The notes: generated by a model not told the origin, from the sequence alone. Positions 18,823 to 28,517 are shown, counted from the stretch's first letter. The stretch: 64,000 bases of DNA from BOG-1155 sp963717985 (GCA_963717985.1 CAVQYC010000005.1:496001-560000), one strand, 5' to 3'. Numbers and translations: made by a program.

Positions 18823-20115
18823 ATGAAAAGAAGAAGGTCGGAGGAACTTTACGATCAGGCCGTTGCTCTCATCCCCGGCGGGGTGAACAGCCCTGTGAGG
18901 GCCTTTCTTTCGGTGGGGGGCAAGCCGTTTTACGTAGACCATGCAAAGGGGCCTTGCCTTTTTGATGTCGATGGGAACACCTACCTCGATTTTGTCTCTT
19001 CATGGGGTGCCATTATACTCGGCCATGCAGAGGAAGGCTTGATCAGGGAAGCGCAGGCGGCGGTCACGGACGGGACGAGCTTCGGCGCCTGTCACCCCTA
19101 TGAGCCGGCCCTTGCGAAGCTGATCATCGATGCCTTTCCGTCTATGGAGATGGTGCGTCTCACCAATTCGGGCACGGAGGCGACCATGAGCGCCGTCAGG
19201 CTTGCCCGAGGCGCGACGGGCAGGGTGGGGATTATCAAATTCAGGGGTTGCTATCACGGCCACGTGGACAGTCTGCTCGTCAAGGCCGGGTCAGGTCTGG
19301 CCACCTATGGGGTGCCGGACAGCGAAGGGATACCCGATGATTTGGCGAAACATACGCTTGTGGCCGACTTCAACCACATCGACACGGTGTGGCGGATCGT
19401 GAAGGAACGGAAAGATATCGCATGCCTGATCATGGAACCGGTCATGGGCAACATGGGGGTGATCCTTCCGGAGGAGACGTTTCTTCACGATGTGCGAGAC
19501 ATCTGCGACAGGCATGGGATCCTCCTGGTGTTTGATGAAGTGATCACCGGCTTCCGGATTGCCTATGGGGGCGCGCAGGAGATGTACGGCGTGCGGCCCG
19601 ACCTGACCTGTCTTGGAAAGATCATAGGGGGCGGGTTCCCCATCGGCGCTTTTGGGGGAAGGCGTGAGCTGATGGAGAAGGTTGCCCCCCTCGGCGGTGT
19701 GTATCAGGCCGGTACCCTTGCGGGCAACCCTGTCGCGGTAAGGGCGGGCATTTATACACTGACCCGTCTCAAAGAAGAGATGCCCTACGGCCGGCTTCGG
19801 ATGAGACTGGAAAGACTTGGGACTGCGATCTCACAGGTCGCCCGCGAGGAAGGGGTGGCCTATACCATAAACAGCGTAACCTCCATGTTCACCGGCTTTT
19901 TCAACGAGCGCGACGTTGTCGATTACGAGACCGCGGTCTCCTCCGACCGCCATCTTTATGCAGCATTCTTCAAGGCGATGCTGGACGAAGGTATCTTCTT
20001 TGCCCCGAGCCAGTTTGAGGCGGCGTTCCTGACACTGGCCCATGATGACGGGGTGGTCGAAAAGACTATTGAGACCTCCCGGAGGGTATTCAGGAAGATC
20101 AAGGATCTCTCTTGA
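18823..20115 (+). CDS. hemL: Glutamate-1-semialdehyde 2,1-aminomutase
   Basis: PLP enzyme that converts glutamate-1-semialdehyde to 5-aminolevulinate in the C5 heme pathway. The 430-residue sequence has the N-terminal IPGGVNSPVRAF, the FDEVITGFR cofactor-binding segment, and the PLP lysine in CLGKIIGGGFPIGAFGG near residue 266. AAGGAAGT precedes the ATG. It is followed by alr after about 100 bases on the same strand. Confidence 0.97.
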   Translation: MKRRRSEELYDQAVALIPGGVNSPVRAFLSVGGKPFYVDHAKGPCLFDVDGNTYLDFVSSWGAIILGHAEEGLIREAQAAVTDGTSFGACHPYEPALAKLIIDAFPSMEMVRLTNSGTEATMSAVRLARGATGRVGIIKFRGCYHGHVDSLLVKAGSGLATYGVPDSEGIPDDLAKHTLVADFNHIDTVWRIVKERKDIACLIMEPVMGNMGVILPEETFLHDVRDICDRHGILLVFDEVITGFRIAYGGAQEMYGVRPDLTCLGKIIGGGFPIGAFGGRRELMEKVAPLGGVYQAGTLAGNPVAVRAGIYTLTRLKEEMPYGRLRMRLERLGTAISQVAREEGVAYTINSVTSMFTGFFNERDVVDYETAVSSDRHLYAAFFKAMLDEGIFFAPSQFEAAFLTLAHDDGVVEKTIETSRRVFRKIKDLS

Positions 20116-20212
20116 TTATCTGTGTATTGCCCTGGTATGTTGTTTTGCTTCGGTCTCCGTAAGGACGAGTACCGGTATCCTTCGTAAAGGGGTGCGTGTG
20201 GGAGAGAAAGGG

Positions 20213-21352
20213 ATGAGTGGTGAAGGCGATTCAGATGACTCAAGGAGGCTGAGGACTTCGGTATGGATCGACCTCGGTGCCCTGGAAGAGAATTACCGGG
20301 CCCTCGAACGCCTTGTACAGGCGCCGGTGATACTTTTGTGTGTCATAAAGGCAGATGCCTACGGTCACGGCGCCGTGGAAGTGGGGCGCCGGCTGGAGTC
20401 CCTTGGCGCGGCATATTTCGGGGTTGCAACCATGGGCGAGGGGAAGGAGCTTCGGGAAGAAGGGATTCGCGCGCCGATTCTCGTGCTTGGCGGGGTGATG
20501 CCGTGGGAGCGTTTCGAGGCCCTTATCGAGTATGACCTGACGGCAACTGTCGGCACCTTTGACATGCTGGAGAGGATCGCGGCGTTCAGGGGGAGAAGGC
20601 CCTTAAAAGTGCATCTGAAGATCGACACGGGCATGGGCAGGCTCGGTTTTGGGGCAGGAGACTTGAGCGCTCTGGCACGCAGGCTGCGGCAGTTGCGGGG
20701 AGTCGAGATCGAAGGCGTGATGAGCCATTTCCCCGCCTCAGAGAAGCGAGACGACCGGGGCTTGCAGCAGGTGGCCCATTTCACTGAAGCCCTGGAGCTG
20801 CTGAGGGAGAACGGGATAGAGCCCAAGTTCAGCCATATGGCAAACAGCGCCGCCATCTGCAACTACCCGGAGGCCCATTTTAACATGGTGAGACCGGGGA
20901 TCATGCTCTACGGGTCTTATCCCGGCAAGGCCCTGCAAGAGAGGCTCGACCTGAAGCCCGTCATGAAGTGGACCTCGTATGTCTCTTTCGTGCGGACTTT
21001 TCCGTCGGGCACTGCCTTGAGCTACGGGGGTACTTACGTGACCGAAAGGGAGACGAGAGTGGCCTATGTGCCTCTCGGTTATGCGGATGGCTACCCGAGA
21101 GCGCTGTCGAACCGTGGATGCGTGTTGGTCGGGGGCAGGCGGTGCAGGATTGTCGGGACAGTGTGTATGGACTGGGTTTTCGTCGACGTCACGGGACTTC
21201 CCGGTGTGGGACCCGGCGAAGAGGTTGTAGTGATGGGCACGCTGAAAGGCGAGACCATTACCGCCGATGAGATAGGGGAGCAGGCAGGGACGATCCCCTA
21301 CGAGATCCTCTGCAACGTGTCGAGGCGCATAACGAGGTGTTATGTCTCTTAA
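20213..21352 (+). CDS. alr: Alanine racemase
   Basis: PLP-dependent racemase producing D-alanine for peptidoglycan. The N-terminal barrel starts TSVWIDLGALEENYRAL and carries the PLP lysine in VIKADAYGHG (about residue 46); the C-terminal beta domain has the second catalytic Tyr in SYGGTY (about 270) and the GTVCMDW motif. The frame is open upstream to 20042, inside hemL, but the ATG at 20213 behind GGGAGAGAAAG gives the standard length (379 aa). The last eleven bases overlap mlaE. Confidence 0.95.
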   Translation: MSGEGDSDDSRRLRTSVWIDLGALEENYRALERLVQAPVILLCVIKADAYGHGAVEVGRRLESLGAAYFGVATMGEGKELREEGIRAPILVLGGVMPWERFEALIEYDLTATVGTFDMLERIAAFRGRRPLKVHLKIDTGMGRLGFGAGDLSALARRLRQLRGVEIEGVMSHFPASEKRDDRGLQQVAHFTEALELLRENGIEPKFSHMANSAAICNYPEAHFNMVRPGIMLYGSYPGKALQERLDLKPVMKWTSYVSFVRTFPSGTALSYGGTYVTERETRVAYVPLGYADGYPRALSNRGCVLVGGRRCRIVGTVCMDWVFVDVTGLPGVGPGEEVVVMGTLKGETITADEIGEQAGTIPYEILCNVSRRITRCYVS

Positions 21353-22118
21353 AGACCACGTGAAGAATGCCTTCATACCCGTCGAAACGTTCGCGGCTGA
21401 GTTTGGCGGCATATGGATCATGTTCATGGCAGCGGCACGCTGGACGTTCAGGAGGCCCTTGAGGATCAATGCGATCTTCAAGCAAATGGAGTTCATCGGC
21501 GTCAAGTCTTTGTGGGTCGTCATTGTGACCGGCGGCTTTACAGGTATGGTCCTCGCCCTCCAGACCTATTACGGTTTCAGGAGGTTCAACTCGGAGGGCC
21601 TTGTGGGGGCGACGGTGGCCCTGAGCATAACGAGGGAGCTGGGTCCTGTGCTGACGGGGCTGATGGTGACGGGAAGGGCGGGCTCTGCTATTGCGGCCGA
21701 GCTGGGCACCATGCGGGTAACGGAGCAGATTGACGCGCTGACGGTCATGGCATTGAATCCGGTGAAATACCTTGTGGTCCCCCGTGTGCTCGCTTCGCTC
21801 CTGATGCTCCCCATATTGACTGTTATTGCCGATTTCATGGGGATTGCGGGCGGATACTTCGTGGGCGTCAAGCTCCTCGGTATAAATGAAGGCATATTCA
21901 TCGGCAGGATGGTAAAGTACGTCGATCTTGAGGATATTTACAACGGTCTGGCGAAGGCGGCATGCTTCGGGGTTATTTTGTCGGTCATTGCATGCTACAA
22001 GGGGTTTGCTACAAAGGGAGGGGCCGAGGGCGTGGGAAGGGCGACAACGGAAGCTGTCGTGATGTCAAGCATCGCGATCCTCGTTGCCGACTACGTGCTC
22101 ACCTCTCTCATGTTCTGA
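21342..22118 (+). CDS. mlaE: MlaE-type ABC transporter permease
   Basis: Integral membrane permease of the Mla phospholipid/sterol transport family (258 aa). It shows the family core GGFTGMVLALQTYYGF, the ELGPVLTGLMVTGRAGSAIAAELG stretch (quoted here as the EQID/GTM loop region) and about five to six helices. It starts inside the end of alr and ends in an ATGG overlap with the ATPase gene, giving a permease-ATPase-MCE order. The complex moves phospholipid across the inner membrane and periplasm. Confidence 0.94.
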   Translation: MSLKDHVKNAFIPVETFAAEFGGIWIMFMAAARWTFRRPLRINAIFKQMEFIGVKSLWVVIVTGGFTGMVLALQTYYGFRRFNSEGLVGATVALSITRELGPVLTGLMVTGRAGSAIAAELGTMRVTEQIDALTVMALNPVKYLVVPRVLASLLMLPILTVIADFMGIAGGYFVGVKLLGINEGIFIGRMVKYVDLEDIYNGLAKAACFGVILSVIACYKGFATKGGAEGVGRATTEAVVMSSIAILVADYVLTSLMF

Positions 22119-22900
22119 TGGCTATGGAAGAAATCGTCATAAGGGTGAAAGATGTCTATAAGAGCTTCGGGCGCCAGAAAATCCTGAACGGCATCAACCT
22201 CGCGGTTGAGCGCGGGAAGATTACCGTGATTATCGGCAAGAGCGGCAGCGGGAAGAGCGTGCTCATGAAACACCTTATAGGCCTGATAAAACCCGACAGA
22301 GGAGAAATACTGGTTGACGAGGTGGACATCAGCCGCCTCGGCGAGTCTCAACTGAATGACGTGAGGAAAAGGTTCGGCATGCTTTTTCAGGAGGCGGCCC
22401 TCTTCGATTCCATGACCGTGGAAGAGAACGTGGCGTTCCCCATCAGGGAGCACAGGAGATTCTCCGACGGTGAGGTCGGCCGGCTGGTCAACGAAAAGCT
22501 ACAGCAGGTCGGCCTCACCGGCTTTAACGACAAGATGCCGTCCGAGTTGTCGGGAGGCATGAAAAAGAGAGTGGGTCTTGCACGGGCCCTCGCGCTCGAT
22601 CCGGAAATCGTCTTATTCGATGAGCCCACGAGCGCCCTTGACCCCGTGACCTCGCTGACCATAGAAGAGCTCATCAAGGAAACCCAGGTGAGGCTGAAAA
22701 AGACCTACGTGGTGATAAGCCACGACATACTGGGCATGTTCAGGATCGCGGACAAGGTGGCCATGTTGTATGACGGCGAGATTGTCGCCTTCGGCGCCCC
22801 TGACGAGGTGAGAAGGAGCGATCTTCCGGCCGTGAGGGAGTTTTTGGAAGCCACCAGAGTGCCTGGTTTTGCATTAGGAGGGGGCGCTGAGCCCCAATAA
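22118..22900 (+). CDS. mlaF: MlaF-type ABC transporter ATP-binding protein
   Basis: Cytoplasmic ATPase of the Mla-like transporter (260 aa). Walker A is GKSGSGKS (about 40-47), the signature LSGGMKKRVGLARAL, Walker B IVLFDEPTSALDP, and the H-loop VISHD. The ATG at 22118 overlaps the mlaE stop; an open frame reaches 52 codons further upstream inside mlaE, but those residues do not match the family. It is encoded between permease and substrate-binding genes. Confidence 0.96.
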   Translation: MAMEEIVIRVKDVYKSFGRQKILNGINLAVERGKITVIIGKSGSGKSVLMKHLIGLIKPDRGEILVDEVDISRLGESQLNDVRKRFGMLFQEAALFDSMTVEENVAFPIREHRRFSDGEVGRLVNEKLQQVGLTGFNDKMPSELSGGMKKRVGLARALALDPEIVLFDEPTSALDPVTSLTIEELIKETQVRLKKTYVVISHDILGMFRIADKVAMLYDGEIVAFGAPDEVRRSDLPAVREFLEATRVPGFALGGGAEPQ

Positions 22901-22912
22901 TAGGAGGACACC

Positions 22913-23914
22913 ATGACAACGGAATTTAAAGTCGGTATCGTCGTCCTTTTAGGTATCGTTATCCTTTTCTACATGTCTTTCAGGGTGGGCAAATTCGGCA
23001 CACTCACCGAGGGTCACGGGTATATCGTCACTGCCCACTTCAGAAACATTGCGGGCCTCGACACGAAGTCGCCGGTCGAGGTGGCCGGTGTGGAGGTCGG
23101 GAGGATAAACAAGATCGCCCTTGAGGGAAGCGTGGCGAAGACATGGCTGCTTATGAAGGATGGTGTAAAAATTCCGGTGGACAGCAAAGTCGCCATAAAA
23201 TCTTTCGGCATCCTCGGCGACAAGTACATAGAGATCACCCCCGGCCTTTCGACGGAGTATGTCAAAAGCGGGGATGAGATGAATAACGTCGTCTCCTACG
23301 CGGATTATGACGAGATTTTTCAGAACGTGAGCGTGGCGGCGAAGAATATGGGCGAGACCCTGTCGCAATTTAAGGGCGTGATCGACGAAAAGGACAAGGA
23401 GAACTTCAAACAGGGCCTTGCCAACATAAGAGAGGCCAGCGGCGGGTTCAAAGAGATGGTGGCGGAGAACAAGACGAATGTGAACCGTATTGTCGCGAAC
23501 GTCGCGCAGGCGAGCGTCAGGCTCGGACCCATCGCGGATAAGGCCGATTCGATGGTGACGCAGATGAACACCATCGTACAGGGTGTGGGTGAAGGGAAGG
23601 GGACGCTTGGCAAACTCGTGAAGGACGAGAAGCTCTATGACGACGCAAAGGACATGGTTGCCAACCTGAAGAGCGTTTCTTCGGACATCGAGCAGGGCAA
23701 AGGGACGCTCGGCAAACTCGTGAAGGACGACACTCTCTACGTACAAACGACGGATACGATGAAGAACGTCAATCAGATCACATCGGGTTTCAAGGAGGGA
23801 AATCTCGTTGGCGAGGCGCAGGTCACCATGAAGAAGATCCAGCAGGCGGCCGAAGGGGTACAGGAAATGACGCCGATCACCATTCTTGGGACTATTTTTG
23901 GCCTCTTTTTCTGA
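22913..23914 (+). CDS. mlaD: MlaD-type MCE-domain lipid-binding protein
   Basis: Periplasmic, membrane-anchored MCE protein (333 aa). An N-terminal helix (about 7-25) is followed by the MCE domain (about 40-120: ARFRNIAGL-like segment, VEVAGVEVGRI, GILGDKYIEI). The rest is a long helical region with two near-identical GKGTLGKLVKD segments about 30 residues apart, typical of longer MCE proteins that form a periplasmic conduit. TAGGAGGA precedes the start. It is directly downstream of mlaF and overlaps the next gene through ATGA. Confidence 0.93.
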   Translation: MTTEFKVGIVVLLGIVILFYMSFRVGKFGTLTEGHGYIVTAHFRNIAGLDTKSPVEVAGVEVGRINKIALEGSVAKTWLLMKDGVKIPVDSKVAIKSFGILGDKYIEITPGLSTEYVKSGDEMNNVVSYADYDEIFQNVSVAAKNMGETLSQFKGVIDEKDKENFKQGLANIREASGGFKEMVAENKTNVNRIVANVAQASVRLGPIADKADSMVTQMNTIVQGVGEGKGTLGKLVKDEKLYDDAKDMVANLKSVSSDIEQGKGTLGKLVKDDTLYVQTTDTMKNVNQITSGFKEGNLVGEAQVTMKKIQQAAEGVQEMTPITILGTIFGLFF

Positions 23915-25371
23915 TGCGCGCATGTATCCTCTTTCTTCTCATCCTTCTTAGCCCTTGCGGTCTCCTGGCCTTCTGGCCGGTCTACTGGGAGCTGGGCAAT
24001 GAGAAGAACCTGCTCGGTCCCCTCATTTCTTACGAGAGGAAGGACGACGAGACCCATGTAACGGTGAGGCCGCTCCTCTCTTCCTATGATTCTCCCCGGA
24101 CCTACTCGCTCCTGTTTCCTCTGGGCGAGAGTACCGAGGAGAAGTCTTATTTTGTCCCCCTCTATATGAGGCACAGCTCGGAAAACGCCTACGATGTGAG
24201 CCTCTTCCCTTTTTTTTGGGGAAAGACCGCTGAAAGGTCGTATGGAGGCATTTTCCCCTTTTACGGCAAGCTTTACCATAGGTTCAGGCGGGACGAGATC
24301 GGTTTTGCCCTCTGGCCCCTCTATGGCTACAGCGCGTCGGAAGGGACTACCAGGACAAACATCCTGTGGCCGCTATTCTCCTTTTACAAAGGACGCGAGG
24401 AAGGGTTCAAGCTGGGCCCCCTGTACGGCCGGCGGCGCATAGGCGACGAGAGGCGGTCGTCATTCGTGCTCTGGCCATTCTTTATAAAAGATGAAAAGGA
24501 TCTCAATGCAGATAACCCCAAGGCCAGCCTCTTCATATTTCCGTTTTACATGCAGACCACGTCCCCCCAATCATCGTTCTATGCGGTGATGTGGCCTTTC
24601 TTCACCTACATGAGGGTGCAGGACAGGACGGAAGTAAAGGCCCCCTGGCCTTTCTTTTCCTACGCCACGGGCAAAGAGGAAAACGAGTTCCACTTATGGC
24701 CGGTCTATTCGCACTCGAAAGTGGGGAAGGATGAGGTGACCTACGTGCTCTGGCCCATTTACAAAGGGAGCGAGCGATATCCGGGCGACAAAAAGTGGAC
24801 CCAAAAAAGGGTACTTATCATAGACAAGTACGAGACGGATGATCGGGGCACGTTCTTCAACATCTGTCCGTTTTTTGAGTATCGCCGGAGCAGCGCGGAG
24901 ACAGTCTTCTTTTTCCCCTCGATCCTGCCGTGGAGGAACGCGGGGTTCGACAGGATTATAAGGCCCCTCATTACCTTCTACGAATACCGGAAGAAGGGCG
25001 ACAGGACGACGACGAACTTCCTCTACGGTTTTTATACGAAGGAGCAGGAGGGAGCGCTTTGGAAAAGGCGGCTGGCCTTCCTTCTGGAGGTCGAAAGGGA
25101 GATTGGAGGCATGGGTTTCCAGGTCCTTTCGGGGCTCTTCGGGCTGGACAGCGACAGGGTGAAAATCTTCTATATACCCATAAGTAGGGATAAAGCCGGG
25201 GCCGCTGCCTCGATGGACGACCCGGGGGAGGGGGCAATCGGTGCCGGCGGGCAACAATTGGTGACAGATGACAGAAAGGATCAGGATAAAAGAGATCCGG
25301 TTCACGGCTGTGCACAGGGCGCTCAGGACGACATTCGCGACCTCCCTCGGCCGGAAGGAGCATCTCCGTAG
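23914..25371 (+). CDS. Secreted protein with WPxF/FPF aromatic repeats, function unknown
   Basis: I do not recognise a named family. The 485-residue frame begins with a signal peptide (hydrophobic to about residue 18, then LLAFWPVYW) and contains about fifteen short strand-like repeats built on LWPLF, LWPFF, FPFY or WPVY, spaced 15-30 residues apart. This suggests a beta-rich outer-membrane or periplasmic protein. The start overlaps the mlaD stop (ATGA), so it belongs to the mla operon. The last 35 residues overlap the epimerase gene and are unusually charged; the functional protein may have been shorter before the overlap arose. Confidence 0.65.
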   Translation: MRACILFLLILLSPCGLLAFWPVYWELGNEKNLLGPLISYERKDDETHVTVRPLLSSYDSPRTYSLLFPLGESTEEKSYFVPLYMRHSSENAYDVSLFPFFWGKTAERSYGGIFPFYGKLYHRFRRDEIGFALWPLYGYSASEGTTRTNILWPLFSFYKGREEGFKLGPLYGRRRIGDERRSSFVLWPFFIKDEKDLNADNPKASLFIFPFYMQTTSPQSSFYAVMWPFFTYMRVQDRTEVKAPWPFFSYATGKEENEFHLWPVYSHSKVGKDEVTYVLWPIYKGSERYPGDKKWTQKRVLIIDKYETDDRGTFFNICPFFEYRRSSAETVFFFPSILPWRNAGFDRIIRPLITFYEYRKKGDRTTTNFLYGFYTKEQEGALWKRRLAFLLEVEREIGGMGFQVLSGLFGLDSDRVKIFYIPISRDKAGAAASMDDPGEGAIGAGGQQLVTDDRKDQDKRDPVHGCAQGAQDDIRDLPRPEGASP

Positions 25372-26368
25372 CGTCATCGTAAGAGTTACCTTAGAGGGCG
25401 GAGCCGTTGGGGTAGGCGAGGTACCGACCAGCGCTGCCTTCAAAGATGAAACCATCGCAGCCATCGGCCGGGTGCTTAAGGAAGCGCGTCTCAGGTTAAA
25501 AGGGGTTGAAATCGACGACTGTGCGGAGCGCCTGGATAAATTGCGCGGCGCGTTTCCGGCCGCGGTGATGACGATATCTGGCCTGGAGGTGGCGCTCTTC
25601 CGGGCCTGCCTCGCGAGCAGGGGAACGCCGGAGCACGTCTACTGGGGCGGCATCGAAGGCCGGATCGAGACGGACATTACCCTTCCGATCCTACAGGATA
25701 AACAGGTGCTCGCGTCCTGGATCGAGGGCGCGGTAGGGAAGGGCTTCACCGCCTATAAGGTAAAGGTAAGCGGCAACCTCGAACAGGACCGGGAGATGGT
25801 CGCGTTCATCTACCGGCTGCTAGGTGAGAAAATCACCCGCTTCCGCCTGCGCCTCGACGGCAATCAAGGCTATACGGCTAAAACGTTTCTTGCATTTGCC
25901 GACTTCTTGCGAAAGATGCGCTTCGAGATCGAGCTCTTTGAGCAGCCCCTCCCGAAGGACGCGTTTGAGGGCCTTGCGTACATAAAAGAGCGCTGCCCGA
26001 TACCTCTTATCCTGGACGAAACAATACTAACCGCGGAAGACGCCCAGAGGGCCGTTGATCACAATCTCGGCGACGGCATAAACATCAAGATCGCGAAAAG
26101 CGGTATAGGCGAATCGGTAAAGCTCCTGGAATTAGCACGCCGTCACGGGATGAAGTTGATGGTGGGGTGCATGATCGAAACCATGGTGGGTTTGTCCGCG
26201 GCCGTCTTTTTTGCCGCGGGCACCGGAGCATTCGATTTCATCGATCTCGACGCGGTCCATTTTTTATATGGAGGAAACGCCTATCCCGGGATCGGAAGAG
26301 TTGGTCCGTCATTCCTCATCGGCGGGACGGGGAGATCACAAGCGGTGACGCCGGCGAACCTGGCCTGA
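25268..26368 (+). CDS. Enolase-superfamily dipeptide epimerase (L-Ala-D/L-Glu epimerase-like)
   Basis: Muconate-lactonising-enzyme subgroup of the enolase superfamily, most like dipeptide epimerases that act on murein peptides. Catalytic marks: the KxK motif in AYKVKVSG, metal ligands Asp in RLDGNQGY, Glu in FEQPLP, Asp in ILDETI, and the opposite Lys in NIKIAKSG. Length 366 is normal. It overlaps the preceding gene by 104 bases in another frame and the convergent phosphofructokinase by 88 bases. With alr in the same block, a role in peptidoglycan peptide recycling is plausible but not proven. Confidence 0.85.
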   Translation: MTERIRIKEIRFTAVHRALRTTFATSLGRKEHLRSVIVRVTLEGGAVGVGEVPTSAAFKDETIAAIGRVLKEARLRLKGVEIDDCAERLDKLRGAFPAAVMTISGLEVALFRACLASRGTPEHVYWGGIEGRIETDITLPILQDKQVLASWIEGAVGKGFTAYKVKVSGNLEQDREMVAFIYRLLGEKITRFRLRLDGNQGYTAKTFLAFADFLRKMRFEIELFEQPLPKDAFEGLAYIKERCPIPLILDETILTAEDAQRAVDHNLGDGINIKIAKSGIGESVKLLELARRHGMKLMVGCMIETMVGLSAAVFFAAGTGAFDFIDLDAVHFLYGGNAYPGIGRVGPSFLIGGTGRSQAVTPANLA

Positions 26369-27603
26369 AACTGCTCCGGCTCAAGATGGGCCGCCTCCGC
26401 GAGCAGCCGGAGCTGCTTTCCCTGGAAGTCCTGTGGTCCCAGCCTGATCATGTATTTTCTGGCTACCTGGTAGATCTGCGACCCGGTGTCGACTCTCCGT
26501 ATCCTGCTCTCACCTGATTCGTCGATAAACTCCGAGAAGGGGATGGCTTTGATGGCATGTTCGTCGGAGATTACGGTCGAACCCGTCCCACCGCCCAGAA
26601 GAAGCCGGACCGCGCCATACCCGAGGTTCCTCGTGTACTCCACGTCGAAAGGGATAGGGGCGGCGGCCCTCAATTCGTAGCCGATATTCTTGTGGACAAT
26701 CGTTACCTTCAGACCCAATGATTCCAGGGTCGTCCTGCAAATCTTTTTCAGCACCTCGCCCAGGCGGAGTTCAGAGAGGCGCACCCGGCCCATATCGTCC
26801 TTTTCCATTGCCTCGTCGGAACTGGTCCCATCGAGGATGACCTTTTCCGATATGCCTTCGGCAAGGACGGCGACCCCGTGGTCTTTGCCCATGCAGAGCC
26901 TTTTTATGATCGATCCTGTGAGCACGTCGGCAACCTGGCTTGCGCAGACCGTTTCTCCGAATTCTTCAGGGATTAAGGTGACGGTGGCCCCCGCCGCTTT
27001 CCCTATTCCGAGTGCAAGATGGCCCGCGTGCCTGCCCATAGTGGTGACAAAATACCACCTGCCCGTTGTCCGCGCATCTTCCATGAGATTCGTCACAATA
27101 TGGACGCCCAGGTGGCGGGCCGTCTCGTAGCCGAACGTCGCGAGCCCACCCGGCAGGGGGATGTCGTTATCTATCGTCTTCGGTACATGGACCACCTTTA
27201 CGGAATCTTTCGCCTCCCGGTAAATCCAATTCGCCATAAAGAGTGTGCCCTCGCCCCCTATGGTGACGAGGTAATCGATCCCGAGCCGCCTGATGGTCGA
27301 CATCATCACGCGGAACTTCTCTTGCACGTCATCGGGAAAATCACGTGACGTTCTGAGGATCGACCCTCCTTGCGTGTGGAGCCTGGAGACGTCGTCAATC
27401 GTGAGGCGTCTGATATCGCCCTCCCTCCCTTCGAAGAGGGTTTTGAAACCGCCCACGATACCAACGACATCGACGCCCTCGTTGATCGCCTCAATTGTAG
27501 CGGAGCTGATGACGCCGTTGATTCCCGGCGCGGGGCCCCCACCGACCACAAGTGCCAGCACCTCTTTTTGCATAGGTGTATTTAGCATCTTTATCCACAA
27601 CAT
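26281..27603 (-). CDS. 6-phosphofructokinase family enzyme (mixed ATP/PPi signature)
   Basis: Phosphorylates fructose 6-phosphate in glycolysis (or the reverse if PPi-linked). The 440-residue sequence has the N-terminal GGGPAPGINGVI, the donor loop TIGGEGTLF, the catalytic PKTIDNDI, and MGRHAGHLAL. Gly after GGE is the ATP-type residue, whereas Lys in PKTIDND is PPi-type; this pairing is known from group X and trypanosome-type ATP-dependent enzymes. GGEGT also has Glu where Asp is usual. Start codons at 27603, 27588 and 27573 are all possible; none has a clear ribosome site. The 3' end overlaps the convergent epimerase gene. Confidence 0.88.
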   Translation of the reverse strand: MLWIKMLNTPMQKEVLALVVGGGPAPGINGVISSATIEAINEGVDVVGIVGGFKTLFEGREGDIRRLTIDDVSRLHTQGGSILRTSRDFPDDVQEKFRVMMSTIRRLGIDYLVTIGGEGTLFMANWIYREAKDSVKVVHVPKTIDNDIPLPGGLATFGYETARHLGVHIVTNLMEDARTTGRWYFVTTMGRHAGHLALGIGKAAGATVTLIPEEFGETVCASQVADVLTGSIIKRLCMGKDHGVAVLAEGISEKVILDGTSSDEAMEKDDMGRVRLSELRLGEVLKKICRTTLESLGLKVTIVHKNIGYELRAAAPIPFDVEYTRNLGYGAVRLLLGGGTGSTVISDEHAIKAIPFSEFIDESGESRIRRVDTGSQIYQVARKYMIRLGPQDFQGKQLRLLAEAAHLEPEQFQARFAGVTACDLPVPPMRNDGPTLPIPG

Positions 27604-27832
27604 TGCAACTTATTTTTGCGGGCAAGAAGGAACCGCCCCCAGAACGGGGGTGGTAATATCCATCGGAAATCTTTCCGGTCGGAAAACGATCCTTGCTTAC
27701 TGGCTTCACCTACCTACAAGTGGTTGAGTTGGCTCGATAGTCCGAAACGAGGATTACCGCGAGGAAGAGCGATCTTGCGACAGCAACGCGACGATGCTGG
27801 AACTCAATAGGTCGGTCTTCCCGGGCTTTTGG

Positions 27833-28162
27833 TCAGAGGTTGCCCCCATGGAACCTTCCAAATCCCCGTGCCAGCATAAGTGCCATGAGCAGTGCCCCGA
27901 GTCCCAGAACAACAACGTGCCTCGTCTTACGCAACTCGAACCGGCCAATGCGGGCCGCCAGTACGTAAGCCACAATCAGGTTGAACATTCCCCACAGGAC
28001 GTTGACCGTCGACGATGACAAGCCTTGCCCGGGTGGCGATGCGAACGGGCTCTGGAACGGCCTACCCGAAATGCCGTTCACCAGATGTGGGATCGTGTTT
28101 GCGAGGAAAGCCCCACCGAAGAAGTAAGCGATAAAGTGATACCAGCGCGTCACTGTCTGCAT
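27833..28162 (-). CDS. Conserved small membrane protein, function unknown
   Basis: A 109-residue protein with three hydrophobic helices (about 8-28, 50-70, 82-100) separated by a conserved-looking loop rich in Gly, Pro and Ser (GRPFQSPFASPPGQGLSSS). The texture (HFIAYFFGGAFLANTIPHLVNG) resembles an uncharacterised integral membrane family seen in several proteobacteria. It stands alone between the phosphofructokinase and nfo. No function is assigned. Confidence 0.6.
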   Translation of the reverse strand: MQTVTRWYHFIAYFFGGAFLANTIPHLVNGISGRPFQSPFASPPGQGLSSSTVNVLWGMFNLIVAYVLAARIGRFELRKTRHVVVLGLGALLMALMLARGFGRFHGGNL

Positions 28163-28517
28163 AAGACCCCCAATTCAGTCGTAATCTCACACATAAAGGG
28201 TACCAGATGCTTCCTCATGCGTGGCATTCTTAAGGTTCAGAGTCAAATGCCACCCCAAGGAGGCCTAACGTCCCTATCGTGTCAAAGTGCAGACGACGGG
28301 CCATCGTTTCCTTCTGTACATTGTCACTCACCGGACCAGCCTGTCAGCCTTTCCCCTGCCATTTCCTTGTCCCTAATTATCAGAGACATGCCGTAAGATT
28401 ACAACAAGTATCTCAGGCTTTCCATTAGAAAGAGGGTGTTCGACTATTTCACACGCCCTGCCCGGTGCCCGAATCTTTGCGAATTATGAGATAATAGGGG
28501 AACGGAGGCGTCGGTCG
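28163..28517. other. Intergenic region upstream of nfo
   Basis: About 355 bases with no frame that looks coding on either strand. A GAGATAATAG near 28488 could be part of a -10 element for nfo, but I see no matching -35. Nothing else is identifiable. Confidence 0.4.
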
